64,000 nucleotides of DNA from Bacteroidota bacterium (GTDB lineage Bacteria; Bacteroidota; Bacteroidia; Chitinophagales; Chitinophagaceae), in NCBI GenBank assembly GCA_003175935.1, contig PSRI01000138.1:18430-82429 (forward strand), read 5' to 3'. The translations under genes were made by a program, and so were the position numbers. Of the stretch, positions 1 through 9,216 are shown piece by piece (the first letter of the stretch is position 1; each line of letters begins with the position of its first letter). The notes below the pieces were generated by a model, which searched no databases, was not told the origin of the DNA, and saw nothing but the letters and a program-made list of their open reading frames with translations.

Positions 1-270
1 CTCCACGTACTGAACAAATCTAAAAAGCAGATCCAGCTTTTCTTCCTGTTTAGTGTAAGAGGTATGTTTATTAAAAAATTCTTCAATAATTTCAACCGGG
101 CTCATCTTCTTTCTATATCCATCTTCACAATTGCTGAGAAGAAGTGAAAGTAATATTCCAGTTTTTTCAATCCGGTGGAAAGGAAGAGAAGTGAACAAAC
201 TATTATAAAGCTGAAATTTAATTCCAACCTGATTCTTGAATTGTGTGAGGGCTGATGAATTTCCTGCCAT
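1..270 (-). CDS. ppc: Phosphoenolpyruvate carboxylase, N-terminal fragment (gene runs off the window)
   Basis: This reading frame is absent from the ORF track. It opens at ATG (CAT at 268-270) and stays open for 90 codons to the window edge. The visible residues include 'FQLYNSLFTSLPF', 'TGILLSLLL' and 'LDLLFRFVQYVE'. From memory these match the N-terminus of the Bacteroidota form of PEP carboxylase, where a 'LFRFIQYIERQVVLFDAIEDAAF'-like stretch follows. The enzyme carboxylates PEP to oxaloacetate, the precursor of aspartate, which fits its position divergent from the threonine operon. The catalytic residues lie outside the window, so the call rests on family resemblance of the first 90 residues only. 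Confidence 0.62.
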   Translation of the reverse strand, partial: MAGNSSALTQFKNQVGIKFQLYNSLFTSLPFHRIEKTGILLSLLLSNCEDGYRKKMSPVEIIEEFFNKHTSYTKQEEKLDLLFRFVQYVE

Positions 271-600
271 GTAATTATGAGATGGATTTAATGAGAATTA
301 GCTCGTTTAGATTAATGAATATACCCGTAGAATTGATTCTCCGGGACCTTTTTTAATATGGCAAACAGGAAAAATTAGCGGCATGAAATTACTTAAAAAA
401 ATGGGTATTCAGCTTTTAATCCTCGTTGCATCTTTCAATTGATTCGAAATTTTAATTAACTCCACTGACCTTCCCGAAAAAAATGGAAGACTTGTGGAAG
501 TCTTGAAAGCCTTATCCAGACTAACGTCTATTAGTTATTTGGAAATACTAAAATTTACACCCGTTTCTATTTGACGATTTCTATTATTTGCTTTATTCGC
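271..600. other. Gene-poor spacer between ppc and the thr promoter
   Basis: This is an AT-rich spacer without a convincing gene. A 19-codon frame at 383-442 (+) reads 'MKLLKKMGIQLLILVASFN' and then stops. It resembles the start of a signal peptide and could be a remnant, but nothing follows it in frame. No tRNA, strong hairpin or repeat is seen. The promoter of ppc (minus strand) should lie here but I cannot assign it. Confidence 0.4.
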
Positions 601-630
601 TTGTTTATAACAGTTTCTGATTTAACTTCG
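601..630 (+). promoter_or_regulatory. Probable promoter of the thr operon
   Basis: TTG at 601-603, a 19-bp spacer and TAACTTCG at 623-630. This matches the Bacteroidota pattern TTG-N19-TAnnTTTG with one mismatch. It would start transcription around 636, a few bases before the leader-peptide ATG at 645. The spacing with the leader ORF is the main support. Confidence 0.5.
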
Positions 631-644
631 GGTCCTTCATTCAA

Positions 645-734
645 ATGTTGAGTCCATACCATCATATCATTTCCTCCTCAACTTCAGTTCCTGTTACAGG
701 GACAACAATTACTATTACTACAACAACCCTTTAA
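645..734 (+). CDS. thrL: thr operon leader peptide (attenuation peptide)
   Basis: A 29-codon ORF starts at ATG 645 and stops at TAA 732-734, about 93 bp upstream of thrA. Its last twelve residues are 'TGTTITITTTTL', with eight Thr and two Ile codons. This is the composition expected of a threonine/isoleucine-sensing leader such as enterobacterial thrL. Ribosome stalling at the Thr codons when charged tRNA-Thr is scarce would change folding of the following RNA and let transcription reach thrABC. The stop codon lies inside a perfect small hairpin (724-740). The ORF is too short for the ORF track. The Thr run and its place before thrA make the call strong, though the exact antiterminator structure is not resolved. 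Confidence 0.8.
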   Translation: MLSPYHHIISSSTSVPVTGTTITITTTTL

Positions 735-740
735 GGGTTG
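724..740 (+). promoter_or_regulatory. Hairpin overlapping the end of the thr leader ORF
   Basis: CAACCCTTTAAGGGTTG is a perfect inverted repeat of 8 bp with a single central base, so in RNA about 7 bp with a tiny loop. It covers the last Thr codons and the stop codon of the leader peptide. A ribosome stalled on the Thr codons would prevent it from forming, so it is a candidate switching element. Confidence 0.5.
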
Positions 741-778
741 AAACATTCCATATCAATACTTGGGCACATTGCTACATC

Positions 779-804
779 AGATTTAAAAATCTTCATTTAT
801 TCTT
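779..804 (+). terminator. Candidate attenuator terminator before thrA
   Basis: AGATTT-AA-AAATCT forms a 6-bp stem at 779-792, followed by the T-rich run TCATTTATTCTT. The stem is weak because it is mostly A/T pairs. Its position after the leader peptide and 24 bp before the thrA ATG fits an attenuator. Low confidence without a folding calculation. Confidence 0.35.
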
Positions 805-827
805 ATTAAACTATCAAATCACATATC

Positions 828-3269
828 ATGCAGGTATTAAAATTCGGCGGCACATCAGTAGGTAGCGCTGAAAATATCAGGAAGGTTATAGAAATCGTAA
901 AAGAAAAACTGGCTAATGATAGCGCTATTGTAATTGTTTCTGCCCTGAGTGGTACAACGGATGCATTGATACAATGTGGTGAACTCGCATCTAACGGGGA
1001 TGAGCAATACAAAGACAAACTTCTGGAAATAGAACAGCGACACCTCGAAACTGCAAAGAAATTATTGCCTGTTCAACAGCAAAGTTCAGTTCTTAGCCTG
1101 GTTAAGAAAATGTGCAACGAGATGGAAGACATCTGCAATGGTGTTTTTCTCCTGGGCGAATTATCAGCCAGGACTCGCGACAGGATTGTAAGCTTCGGCG
1201 AGCTCACTTCTTCACAAATAATTTCAGCAGCATTTTTAGCATCCGGAGTAAAAACAGTCTGGAAAGATTCGCGAGAAATTATTCGCACCAATTCTGCATT
1301 CGGTCATGCAGTTGTTGACTTCCATACAACGAATCATTTAATTACTGAAGATATTAAAACAGTTAAAGAGCCATTAATCGTTGCACCGGGTTTTATTGCA
1401 AGTGATGCGAATGGTATTACTACCACTTTGGGTCGTGGTGGTTCTGACTATACAGCGGCAATATTTGCGGCAGGGGTTAACGCTTCAGTATTGGAAATAT
1501 GGACAGACGTTTCGGGCATGATGACTGCCGATCCAAGATGGGTGAGCAACGCCCGGGTAATTCCTTCCATCTCTTACCAGGAGGGAATGGAACTTTCACA
1601 TTTTGGTGCCAAGGTAATATATCCGCCTACTATTCAGCCGGTGATGAGTAAAGGAATTCCGGTGTGGATCAAAAATACATTTGCACCTTCTGACCATGGA
1701 ACCATTATTGAAAAAAAATCGACTGGTAATGGCAAAGCCATTCGTGGCATTTCCAGCATCAACAATATTGCACTTTTGAGCTTGGAAGGGAGTGGAATGG
1801 TTGGAGTGCCTGGATTTTCAAGGCGACTTTTTGAAGCCCTATCTGCATCGCAGATTAACGTAATCCTCATTACGCAGGGGTCTTCTGAACATTCCATTTG
1901 TGTTGGTATCGAGTCGGCTTTTGCTGAAAGGGCCAAGGAGGCCGTGGATAATGCATTTGCCAATGAAATTGCTGTAGAAAAAGTAGAGCCTTTGGAGATT
2001 GAACAGGGACTTTCGATAGTTGCGCTTGTTGGTGAAAATATGAAAAGTCACCCCGGCGTGAGTGGAAAAATGTTTGGTGCGCTGGGGCGAAACGGTGTTA
2101 ACGTAAGAGCTATCGCCCAGGGTTCATCAGAAAGAAATATTTCTGCGGTTGTGGCTACCCGTGATGTTCGAAAGGCAATAAATGTTTTACACGAAGAATT
2201 TTTTGAAACCAGCTATAAACAGGTAAACCTTTTTGTGGTTGGAACCGGTAATGTTGGAAGCAAACTTCTTTCCCAGCTCAAACAGCAATTGCCTTATCTC
2301 GCCGATCAGCTTCGCTTAGCCGTTAGGGTCATTGGATTGGCGAACAGTCGCAAAATGGTGATAAATGATGAAGGGGTAGATCTGGCCAATTGGAAAGAAC
2401 TACTTGAAGCTGGTGAAAATGCAGAACTCAATCAGTTTGTCGATCTAATCATTAGTAAGAATCTCAGGAATGCAGTTTTTGTTGATATAACAGCAAGCGA
2501 TTCCGTAGCCGGGATTTATGATCGGTTACTTCAAAAAAGCATTTCTGTTGTGGCCTGTAATAAAGTTGCAGCTTCATCAAATTACAGCTATTATAAAAAA
2601 TTGAAAGACCTGGCCCGTGAATACAATTCTCAATTTCTTTTAGAAACGAATGTGGGTGCAGGTCTACCGGTAATTGGAACGCTCAATGATTTAATGAGAA
2701 GCGGTGATAAGATTAATAAAATTGAGGCGGTACTGAGCGGTACGCTGAATTTTGTATTCAATAATTATGATGGTAGCAGAAGCTTTGCAGAAGTAGTTAA
2801 GCAGGCACAGGATGAAGGTTACACCGAACCGGATCCAAGACTTGATCTCAGTGGCAAGGATGTAATGCGTAAAATCATGATTCTTGCCAGGGAATCGGGT
2901 GAAAAGCTGGAAATGGAAGATATTAGCTGTAATGGATTCCTCCCAGATTCATGTATGCAGGGAGATGTTACCGCTTTTTACAAAGAAATGGCAAGACACG
3001 AAGCGCATTTCAGAAAAATATACGAAGAGGCGAAATCAAAGAACTGCAAATTGAAATTTGTTGCAAAATTTGAAAATGGAAAGGCAGGAGTTGGCTTGCA
3101 GTTCATACCGCCACAGCATGATCTGTATCACCTTTATGGAAAAGACAATGTTGTTTTATTTTATACCGATAGGTATCCTGAGCAACCTTTGGTTGTGAAA
3201 GGCGCCGGCGCTGGTGCCGAAGTAACTGCTTCTGGAGTATTTGCAGATATCATTCGTGCTGCGAGGTAA
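828..3269 (+). CDS. thrA: Bifunctional aspartokinase / homoserine dehydrogenase
   Basis: This enzyme catalyses the first and third steps from aspartate toward threonine: phosphorylation of aspartate and reduction of aspartate semialdehyde to homoserine. At 813 residues it has the usual length for ThrA. The N-terminus 'QVLKFGGTSVGS' is the aspartokinase nucleotide-binding signature (domain about 1-290). Tandem ACT-type regulatory segments follow at about 310-460, with 'LITQGSSEHSI' and 'RAIAQGSSERNI'. The dehydrogenase NAD(P) motif 'VVGTGNVGS' lies near residue 469, and the homoserine dehydrogenase catalytic part fills the rest ('GTLNFVFNNY', 'GYTEPDPR'). It is the first gene of thrABC, behind the leader peptide; the ACT domains imply feedback inhibition by threonine. 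Confidence 0.97.
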   Translation: MQVLKFGGTSVGSAENIRKVIEIVKEKLANDSAIVIVSALSGTTDALIQCGELASNGDEQYKDKLLEIEQRHLETAKKLLPVQQQSSVLSLVKKMCNEMEDICNGVFLLGELSARTRDRIVSFGELTSSQIISAAFLASGVKTVWKDSREIIRTNSAFGHAVVDFHTTNHLITEDIKTVKEPLIVAPGFIASDANGITTTLGRGGSDYTAAIFAAGVNASVLEIWTDVSGMMTADPRWVSNARVIPSISYQEGMELSHFGAKVIYPPTIQPVMSKGIPVWIKNTFAPSDHGTIIEKKSTGNGKAIRGISSINNIALLSLEGSGMVGVPGFSRRLFEALSASQINVILITQGSSEHSICVGIESAFAERAKEAVDNAFANEIAVEKVEPLEIEQGLSIVALVGENMKSHPGVSGKMFGALGRNGVNVRAIAQGSSERNISAVVATRDVRKAINVLHEEFFETSYKQVNLFVVGTGNVGSKLLSQLKQQLPYLADQLRLAVRVIGLANSRKMVINDEGVDLANWKELLEAGENAELNQFVDLIISKNLRNAVFVDITASDSVAGIYDRLLQKSISVVACNKVAASSNYSYYKKLKDLAREYNSQFLLETNVGAGLPVIGTLNDLMRSGDKINKIEAVLSGTLNFVFNNYDGSRSFAEVVKQAQDEGYTEPDPRLDLSGKDVMRKIMILARESGEKLEMEDISCNGFLPDSCMQGDVTAFYKEMARHEAHFRKIYEEAKSKNCKLKFVAKFENGKAGVGLQFIPPQHDLYHLYGKDNVVLFYTDRYPEQPLVVKGAGAGAEVTASGVFADIIRAAR

Positions 3270-3302
3270 ATACAATTCAATCAGGCTAAGAAAATTATTA
3301 GA

Positions 3303-4223
3303 ATGGAACAGGTAAAAATTTTGTCTCCGGCGACTGTTGCCAATTTGGTTTGTGGATTTGATATCCTCGGCCTCGCGTTGAACGAGCCGCACGATATCAT
3401 GTCCATACGGAGAATCGATGCTCCGGAAGTAGAAATAAAAAATTTAGACTCTTTCGGATTGCCTGCGGAAGCATCAAAAAATGTTGCAGGAGTTGCGTTG
3501 CTCGCAATGATGGAGAAATTAGATGACGGGAGGGGATTTGAAATTGCAATAGAGAAAAAAATTATGCCCGGGAGCGGAATAGGTTCCAGCGCGGCAAGTG
3601 CTGCAGGTGCAGTAGTTGCAGCAAATAAGTTGCTGGGAAACATATTCTCCAATGAGGACCTGGTTCAATTCGCAATGAATGGAGAAAAGCTCGCTTCAGG
3701 AGTTAAGCATGCCGACAATATCGCGCCCTGTATTTATGGCGGCATCACTTTAATCCGGAGCATTCATCCTTTGGACATTGTTTCTATAGCGCCTCCACCA
3801 TTATTTGTAACCATTGTGCATCCTCAAATTGAAGTGCGCACTTCCGATGCAAGACAAATTTTGCGCAAACAAATATTGCTTAAGGATGCAATCAGACAGT
3901 GGGGAAATATTGGAGGTTTAATTACGGGTTTGATGAAAGGTGACTATGAATTGATAGGCAGGTCACTTGAAGATGTTATCATAGAACCGGTGAGAAGCAT
4001 TTTAATTCCGGCTTTTAACGAAGTAAAGTTTAAATGCAAAGAAGCTGGAGCATTGGGCGGTGGAATCTCAGGCTCGGGGCCTTCCATCTTCATGTTGAGC
4101 ACAAATGAAAAAACCGCAAGAAATGTTGAAGCCGCCATGATTGAGGTATATACCAAAGAAGGAATCGAATTTCATACTCACGTCACAACCGTAAATACAG
4201 AAGGTGTGCGGGTTGCAAATTGA
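3303..4223 (+). CDS. thrB: Homoserine kinase
   Basis: Phosphorylates homoserine with ATP, the fourth step of threonine synthesis. It is a 306-residue GHMP-family kinase. The N-terminal 'PATVANLVCGFDILGLAL' is typical of ThrB, and the glycine/serine-rich ATP loop is 'PGSGIGSSAASAAG' near residue 85. A second GHMP motif 'GALGGGISGSGPS' lies near residue 250. The gene follows thrA after 33 bp and is in the same operon. Confidence 0.95.
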   Translation: MEQVKILSPATVANLVCGFDILGLALNEPHDIMSIRRIDAPEVEIKNLDSFGLPAEASKNVAGVALLAMMEKLDDGRGFEIAIEKKIMPGSGIGSSAASAAGAVVAANKLLGNIFSNEDLVQFAMNGEKLASGVKHADNIAPCIYGGITLIRSIHPLDIVSIAPPPLFVTIVHPQIEVRTSDARQILRKQILLKDAIRQWGNIGGLITGLMKGDYELIGRSLEDVIIEPVRSILIPAFNEVKFKCKEAGALGGGISGSGPSIFMLSTNEKTARNVEAAMIEVYTKEGIEFHTHVTTVNTEGVRVAN

Positions 4224-4287
4224 AAAATCATTTTCGTTTGGTCTGGACCGTACTGCATTTATGGGCGGACCTCATAAAATAATTGGA

Positions 4288-5601
4288 ATGAAGTATTATA
4301 GTCTAAATCATAAATCAGAACCAGTCAGTTTCAGAGAAGCTACCATTTTAGGCCAGGCGCCAGATAAAGGTTTATATTTTCCTGAACAAATTCCGAGAGT
4401 AAATCAAAATCTCATCAGCAATATTCATGATTTTTCAAATGAGGAAATTGCATTTTCTGTGATGCAACCATACCTGGGAGATGAAATGCCTGAAGAGATG
4501 CTCAGAAAAATTGTCAATGAAACCATTGACTTTCCAATTCCACTTATTCCTGTAACGGGAAATATTTTCTCCCTCGAACTCTTTCATGGTCCTACGCTTG
4601 CATTTAAAGACGTAGGGGCCAGGTTTATGAGCAGATGTCTCGGGTATTTTGCAGTTAAGAATGCGGGAAAGATCACCGTTCTCGTTGCAACGTCAGGAGA
4701 TACCGGTGGTGCTGTAGCGAATGGGTTTTATGGTGTAGATGGAGTAGAAGTGGTAATTCTGTATCCCGCTGGTAAAGTAAGTTCTGTTCAGGAAAAGCAA
4801 CTCACTACACTCGGTAAAAATATTCATGCACTGGAGGTATCCGGTACGTTTGATGATTGTCAGCACCTGGTGAAACAGGCTTTTGCCGACAAAGATTTAA
4901 CGCAAACTTTGTCACTTACCTCTGCAAATTCGATTAATGTTGCCCGTTGGCTTCCGCAGCAATTATATTATTTCCTTGCCTATAAAAGATGGCCGGTTGC
5001 GGATCAGGCACCTGTGTTTAGTGTTCCCAGTGGCAATTTTGGAAATATATGCGCAGGAATGCTGGCGAGTATATCGGGACTACCGGTAAAACATTTTATT
5101 GCGGCATGCAATGCCAATGACGTGGTGCCTAATTATTTGGTGGATGGACAGTTTATTGCTAAAACTGCTGTTCAAACAATTTCTAATGCAATGGACGTTG
5201 CAAATCCAAGCAATTTTGTTCGTGTGATGCAACTATTCGATCAAAATTTTTTCAAACTAAAAGAAAAATTGACTGCTTATTCTGTATCAGACGGCGAAAC
5301 GAGGGAAGCCATCAAAAAAGTAAAAATTGAAAGAGGATATCTTCTGGATCCGCATGGAGCCGTAGGCTATATTTCTTTAGATCGTTACCTCGAATCAAAC
5401 CCCGGATTGAAAGGAATTTTTCTTGAGACAGCGCATCCAGTTAAATTCCTTGATGTAGTTGAACCTATAACCGGTGAAAAAATACAGGTGCCTTCCACCG
5501 TGGCATCGATTTTGCCAAAGCAGAAAAATAGCCATTTGATGAATGCTGATTATGGGGAACTCAAAGAGTTCCTTACACAATCGGATGTTTTCAAAAATTG
5601 A
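4288..5601 (+). CDS. thrC: Threonine synthase
   Basis: PLP enzyme converting O-phosphohomoserine to threonine, the last step of the operon's pathway. The ORF track begins at 4204, overlapping thrB. I prefer the ATG at 4288, which gives 'MKYYSLNHKSEPVSF', the usual start of Bacteroidota ThrC, and 437 residues. The PLP lysine is in 'HGPTLAFKDVGARFM'. The phosphate-binding region 'ATSGDTGGAVANGF' and 'VPSGNFGNI' are present. There is a 64-bp gap after thrB and no terminator between them. Confidence 0.95.
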   Translation: MKYYSLNHKSEPVSFREATILGQAPDKGLYFPEQIPRVNQNLISNIHDFSNEEIAFSVMQPYLGDEMPEEMLRKIVNETIDFPIPLIPVTGNIFSLELFHGPTLAFKDVGARFMSRCLGYFAVKNAGKITVLVATSGDTGGAVANGFYGVDGVEVVILYPAGKVSSVQEKQLTTLGKNIHALEVSGTFDDCQHLVKQAFADKDLTQTLSLTSANSINVARWLPQQLYYFLAYKRWPVADQAPVFSVPSGNFGNICAGMLASISGLPVKHFIAACNANDVVPNYLVDGQFIAKTAVQTISNAMDVANPSNFVRVMQLFDQNFFKLKEKLTAYSVSDGETREAIKKVKIERGYLLDPHGAVGYISLDRYLESNPGLKGIFLETAHPVKFLDVVEPITGEKIQVPSTVASILPKQKNSHLMNADYGELKEFLTQSDVFKN

Positions 5602-5681
5602 AACTAATTTAAGACGGTTTTGTACGATTTCGTTAACTGGCGAACTGAATTCTTTCGATATTTGCAGAAGATGAAAGGCAT

Positions 5682-6251
5682 ATGCACGAAATCGAACCAT
5701 TCTATAATTGGCGCCATTTGTATACTGCGGAAACAGACGAATTTTCGCCTTTTTTCGGAAGGGAGTATAGTGAGTTTGAATATTCGCAAACAGTATATAA
5801 TTACTATATCCATCCTCAATGGGATGAATTCGGTTCGCGCACCCTTTACATGAAAATCCTGTATGCAGATTATGAACAGGGATTTGTTATTATTGAATTG
5901 ATTGGAGAGTGGAACGATGCTATTGAAAACGATATCATGACCCTGAGAAGGGAAGTAACAGATTTTTTGTTTACTGAAGGCATCACAAAATTCATATTGA
6001 TAGCTGAGAATGTGCTTAATTTCCATAGTAGCGATGACAGTTATTACGAGGACTGGTTCCAGGAATTAGAGGATGAAAATGGGTGGGTTGTGATATTAAA
6101 CATGCCGGAACAATCCCAGCACGATTTCAGAAAGGCACATTTGGATCGATATGTCGAATTATTAGAATATCTTAACTGGCGAACATTACAGCCTCAACAT
6201 TTGTTTAATATCATAGACAACCACGTGAGCAAGCGATTGCCGGAAGATTGA
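5682..6251 (+). CDS. Conserved Bacteroidota protein of unknown function
   Basis: A 189-residue soluble, acidic protein rich in Tyr, Trp, Asp and Glu. I recognise it as a type common in Chitinophagaceae genomes ('EPFYNWRHLY', 'NYYIHPQWDEFGSRTLY', 'ENVLNFHSSDDSYYEDW') but know no function. It has no signal peptide or membrane segment and lies 80 bp after thrC, in the same direction. The ATG at 5682 was chosen because homologs, as I recall them, begin near 'EPFYxWR'. The overlapping ORFs at 5620 (+) and 5604 (-) are shadows of this gene. Confidence 0.72.
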   Translation: MHEIEPFYNWRHLYTAETDEFSPFFGREYSEFEYSQTVYNYYIHPQWDEFGSRTLYMKILYADYEQGFVIIELIGEWNDAIENDIMTLRREVTDFLFTEGITKFILIAENVLNFHSSDDSYYEDWFQELEDENGWVVILNMPEQSQHDFRKAHLDRYVELLEYLNWRTLQPQHLFNIIDNHVSKRLPED

Positions 6252-6389
6252 TCCAATTTGAACTTGCATAGCTTTTAGCCGCTTATAACTTTCACTTTCG
6301 AAATTCTCTAAACGTACTTGCATTAAATTTTCTGTCCTTTAATCAGGATAAAAAATGCATTAAACTGATTTTAATGAGCGTTCGTGCTT

Positions 6390-6397
6390 TATTTTTG
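6390..6397 (+). promoter_or_regulatory. Promoter -7 element of the sdh operon
   Basis: TATTTTTG matches TAnnTTTG exactly, 30 bp upstream of the sdhC ATG at 6428. No clear TTG is seen at -33. If transcription starts near 6403, the upstream ATG at 6374 used by the ORF track would not be in the mRNA. Confidence 0.5.
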
Positions 6398-6427
6398 TGC
6401 CCGAATCTCCAAATCTCTTCTACTACT

Positions 6428-7135
6428 ATGACTTGGAAACATATTTTCACTTCATCCATTGGCAAGAAATTGGTGATGGGTCTGTCTGGTCTTTTTCTCA
6501 TTACATTCCTTATAATTCATGCCGGTGTCAATGCCTGTATTTGGGCATTTGACCATGGAGAAATGTTTAATAAAGCAGCCCATTTCATGGGGTCCACGGT
6601 GGTAGTGAGAATTATTGAAATAGGCCTGTTTGCTGGTTTTTTTGTTCATATCATACAGGGCTACGTGCTGGAAGTACAAAATCGCTCCACGCGAAAAATA
6701 GGATATGAAGTAAAAATGGGAAACAAGGGAAGTAAATGGTACAGCAGAAGTATGGGGCTTCTTGGTACACTCATTCTCCTTTTTTTAATCCTGCATATCT
6801 ATCATTTTTGGACACCCAGCAGGTTGGGCGGGCTTTGGAATATCAAACCCCTACAACCTGTTTCATACGAAGGTGGAAAAGAAATTCATAATCTGTATGC
6901 CGAAATGATCGCCGTTTTTAGCGATAATCTTTTGGTTGTTGTGATTTATATCCTTGGATGTATTTCCCTTGCATTTCACCTGTTACATGGATTTCAAAGT
7001 GCTTTCCGCACATTGGGATTGCACAATCAAAAATTTGTTCCACTGGTGAAAGGAACAGGCGCTGCATTTGCAATTATCGTTTCTGTGGTATTTGCGCTGA
7101 TGCCTATTAGCATTTATTTAAAATGGGTGGATTGA
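6428..7135 (+). CDS. sdhC: Succinate dehydrogenase cytochrome b subunit
   Basis: Membrane anchor of complex II, carrying haem b and passing electrons to menaquinone. With the start at ATG 6428 ('MTWKHIFTSSIGKKLVMGLSG') it has 235 residues and about five membrane helices, as in the single-subunit SdhC of the Bacteroidota. Candidate haem-ligand histidines occur in 'LIIHAGVN', 'GFFVHIIQGY', 'LILHIYHFW' and 'AFHLLHGFQSAF'. The ORF-track extension from 6374 ('MSVRALFLCPNLQ') is rejected because it overlaps the promoter. First gene of sdhCAB. Confidence 0.93.
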   Translation: MTWKHIFTSSIGKKLVMGLSGLFLITFLIIHAGVNACIWAFDHGEMFNKAAHFMGSTVVVRIIEIGLFAGFFVHIIQGYVLEVQNRSTRKIGYEVKMGNKGSKWYSRSMGLLGTLILLFLILHIYHFWTPSRLGGLWNIKPLQPVSYEGGKEIHNLYAEMIAVFSDNLLVVVIYILGCISLAFHLLHGFQSAFRTLGLHNQKFVPLVKGTGAAFAIIVSVVFALMPISIYLKWVD

Positions 7136-7195
7136 TTGAGACATTGAGGTTGTTCATTTAATCAAGAATTTGTTTTATCAACAAATAAATCTCTT

Positions 7196-9169
7196 ATGCT
7201 GAATTCGAAAATTCCTGCAGGGCCTCTCGAAAACAAGTGGAAGAACTACAAAGCAACCTGCAAACTGGTAAATCCTGCCAACAAAAGAAAAATGGAAATC
7301 ATTGTGGTTGGAACAGGTCTTGCAGGTGCATCAGCCGCTGCATCCCTTGGAGAATTGGGTTATAAAGTGAAAGCCTATTGCTTTCAGGATTCCCCTCGCA
7401 GAGCACATTCTATTGCAGCCCAGGGTGGAATTAATGCAGCCAAGAATTATCAAAATGATGGCGATTCAGTATTCAGACTATTCTACGATACCATTAAAGG
7501 TGGAGATTATCGCTCGCGTGAAGGCAACGTTTATAGGTTGGCAGAAGTGAGTGCAAGCATCATTGACCAGTGCGTTGCCCAGGGTGTACCTTTTGCCAGA
7601 GAATATGGAGGACTGCTCAGCAATCGCTCTTTCGGAGGAACACAGGTCCAGAGAACTTTTTACGCTGCAGGACAAACAGGTCAGCAGTTGTTGATAGGAG
7701 CATACCAGGCTTTGGAAAGACAGGTTGCCCTCGGAAATGTTACGATGTACAGTCGCCATGAAATGCTGGACCTTGTTACTATTGATGGTAAGGCGCGGGG
7801 AATTATTTGCAGAAACCTCATCACCGGAGAACTCGAACGCCATTTCGGTCATGCAGTGCTGTTATGTAGCGGTGGTTATGGCAACGTATTTTATCTTTCA
7901 ACTAATGCCATGGGCTGTAACGTTACTGCCGCATGGAAAGCACATAAGAAGGGAGCTTATTTTGGCAATCCTTGTTTCACACAAATTCATCCGACATGCA
8001 TACCGGTAACTGGTGATCATCAGTCAAAACTTACACTGATGTCGGAGAGCTTAAGGAATGATGGAAGAATCTGGGTTCCCAAAAAGCAGGGCGATTCCCG
8101 AAAAGCAAAAGATATTCCGGAAGACGAAAGGGACTATTACCTGGAAAGAAGATATCCCGCATTTGGTAACCTTGTTCCACGCGATGTGGCATCAAGGGCC
8201 GCAAAGGAGAGATGTGATGCGGGCTATGGTGTAGGGAGTTCCAGGCAGGCAGTATTTCTCGACTATGCAGCAGCTATTGAACGCTATGGCAAAATAGAAG
8301 CTGGTAAACAGGCTATGGATCATGCCGATCATGATACTATTGTGAAAATGGGGAAGGATGTGGTAAAAGAGAAATATGGTAATCTCTTCGATATGTACGA
8401 AAAGATCACCGGTGAAAATCCATATGAAGTGCCAATGAGAATTTATCCCGCCGTGCACTATACAATGGGTGGACTTTGGGTTAACTATGAACTCATGACC
8501 AATATTCCCGGCTTATACTGCCTGGGTGAAGCGAATTTTTCGGACCATGGTGCAAACCGTCTCGGTGCTTCTGCCTTAATGCAGGGTCTGGCCGATGGAT
8601 ACTTCGTGATTCCATATACGATTGGTAATTATCTGGCCGATGAAATCAGAACTGCAGCTATTCCAACAGATCACCCCGCTTTTGCAGAGACGGAAAATAA
8701 AGTGAAAGACCGCATTAATTCCCTCATGAACATCAAGGGTAACCGAAGCGTTGAAAGTTTCCATAAAAGGCTCGGAAAAATTATGTGGGATAAATGCGGA
8801 ATGGCGAGGAATGCTCAGGGCCTGAAAGAAGCGGTTGAAGAAATAAGGGCACTGAAAAATGAATTCTGGAGCGATGTAAAAATTCCAGGAGGAATTAATG
8901 AACTTAATCCGGAATTGGATAAAGCCAATCGTGTTGCAGATTTTATCGAGCTCGGAGAATTAATGTGCCTGGATGCACTCGATAGAAATGAAAGTTGTGG
9001 AGGCCACTTCCGCGAGGAGTTTCAAACAGAAGAAGGTGAAGCATTGAGACAGGATGATAAATACATGTTTGTTTCTGCATGGGAATATAAAGGCGATAAC
9101 AAATGGGATCTGCACAAAGAAGAACTCAATTACGAAGTGGTGAAACCCAGTCAAAGAAGCTATAAATAA
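7196..9169 (+). CDS. sdhA: Succinate dehydrogenase / fumarate reductase flavoprotein subunit
   Basis: Oxidises succinate to fumarate with covalently bound FAD. It has 657 residues. The dinucleotide motif '[12 protein letters not shown]' is near residue 38. The FAD-attachment histidine is in '[17 protein letters not shown]' near residue 72. The catalytic region includes '[22 protein letters not shown]' and the later '[12 protein letters not shown]'. About 35 residues precede the FAD fold, as is usual for the Bacteroidota-type enzyme. It lies 60 bp after sdhC and 47 bp before sdhB. Confidence 0.96.
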   Translation: MLNSKIPAGPLENKWKNYKATCKLVNPANKRKMEIIVVGTGLAGASAAASLGELGYKVKAYCFQDSPRRAHSIAAQGGINAAKNYQNDGDSVFRLFYDTIKGGDYRSREGNVYRLAEVSASIIDQCVAQGVPFAREYGGLLSNRSFGGTQVQRTFYAAGQTGQQLLIGAYQALERQVALGNVTMYSRHEMLDLVTIDGKARGIICRNLITGELERHFGHAVLLCSGGYGNVFYLSTNAMGCNVTAAWKAHKKGAYFGNPCFTQIHPTCIPVTGDHQSKLTLMSESLRNDGRIWVPKKQGDSRKAKDIPEDERDYYLERRYPAFGNLVPRDVASRAAKERCDAGYGVGSSRQAVFLDYAAAIERYGKIEAGKQAMDHADHDTIVKMGKDVVKEKYGNLFDMYEKITGENPYEVPMRIYPAVHYTMGGLWVNYELMTNIPGLYCLGEANFSDHGANRLGASALMQGLADGYFVIPYTIGNYLADEIRTAAIPTDHPAFAETENKVKDRINSLMNIKGNRSVESFHKRLGKIMWDKCGMARNAQGLKEAVEEIRALKNEFWSDVKIPGGINELNPELDKANRVADFIELGELMCLDALDRNESCGGHFREEFQTEEGEALRQDDKYMFVSAWEYKGDNKWDLHKEELNYEVVKPSQRSYK

Positions 9170-9216
9170 ATTCAACGCAAAGAATCTATCTAAACAAAAT
9201 ATTTCGATCAGATAAT

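Noticed and set aside
383-442. 19-codon ORF resembling a truncated signal peptide
   Set aside because: It stops at once, nothing continues in frame, and no promoter or conservation can be shown; noted only in the spacer entry.
5604-6026. Minus-strand ORF of 140 codons and plus-strand ORF 5620-5853
   Set aside because: Both overlap the conserved gene at 5682-6251, whose sequence is far more protein-like.
6374-6427. N-terminal extension of SdhC proposed by the ORF track
   Set aside because: It contains the TATTTTTG promoter element and lacks the family's usual start; ATG 6428 is preferred.
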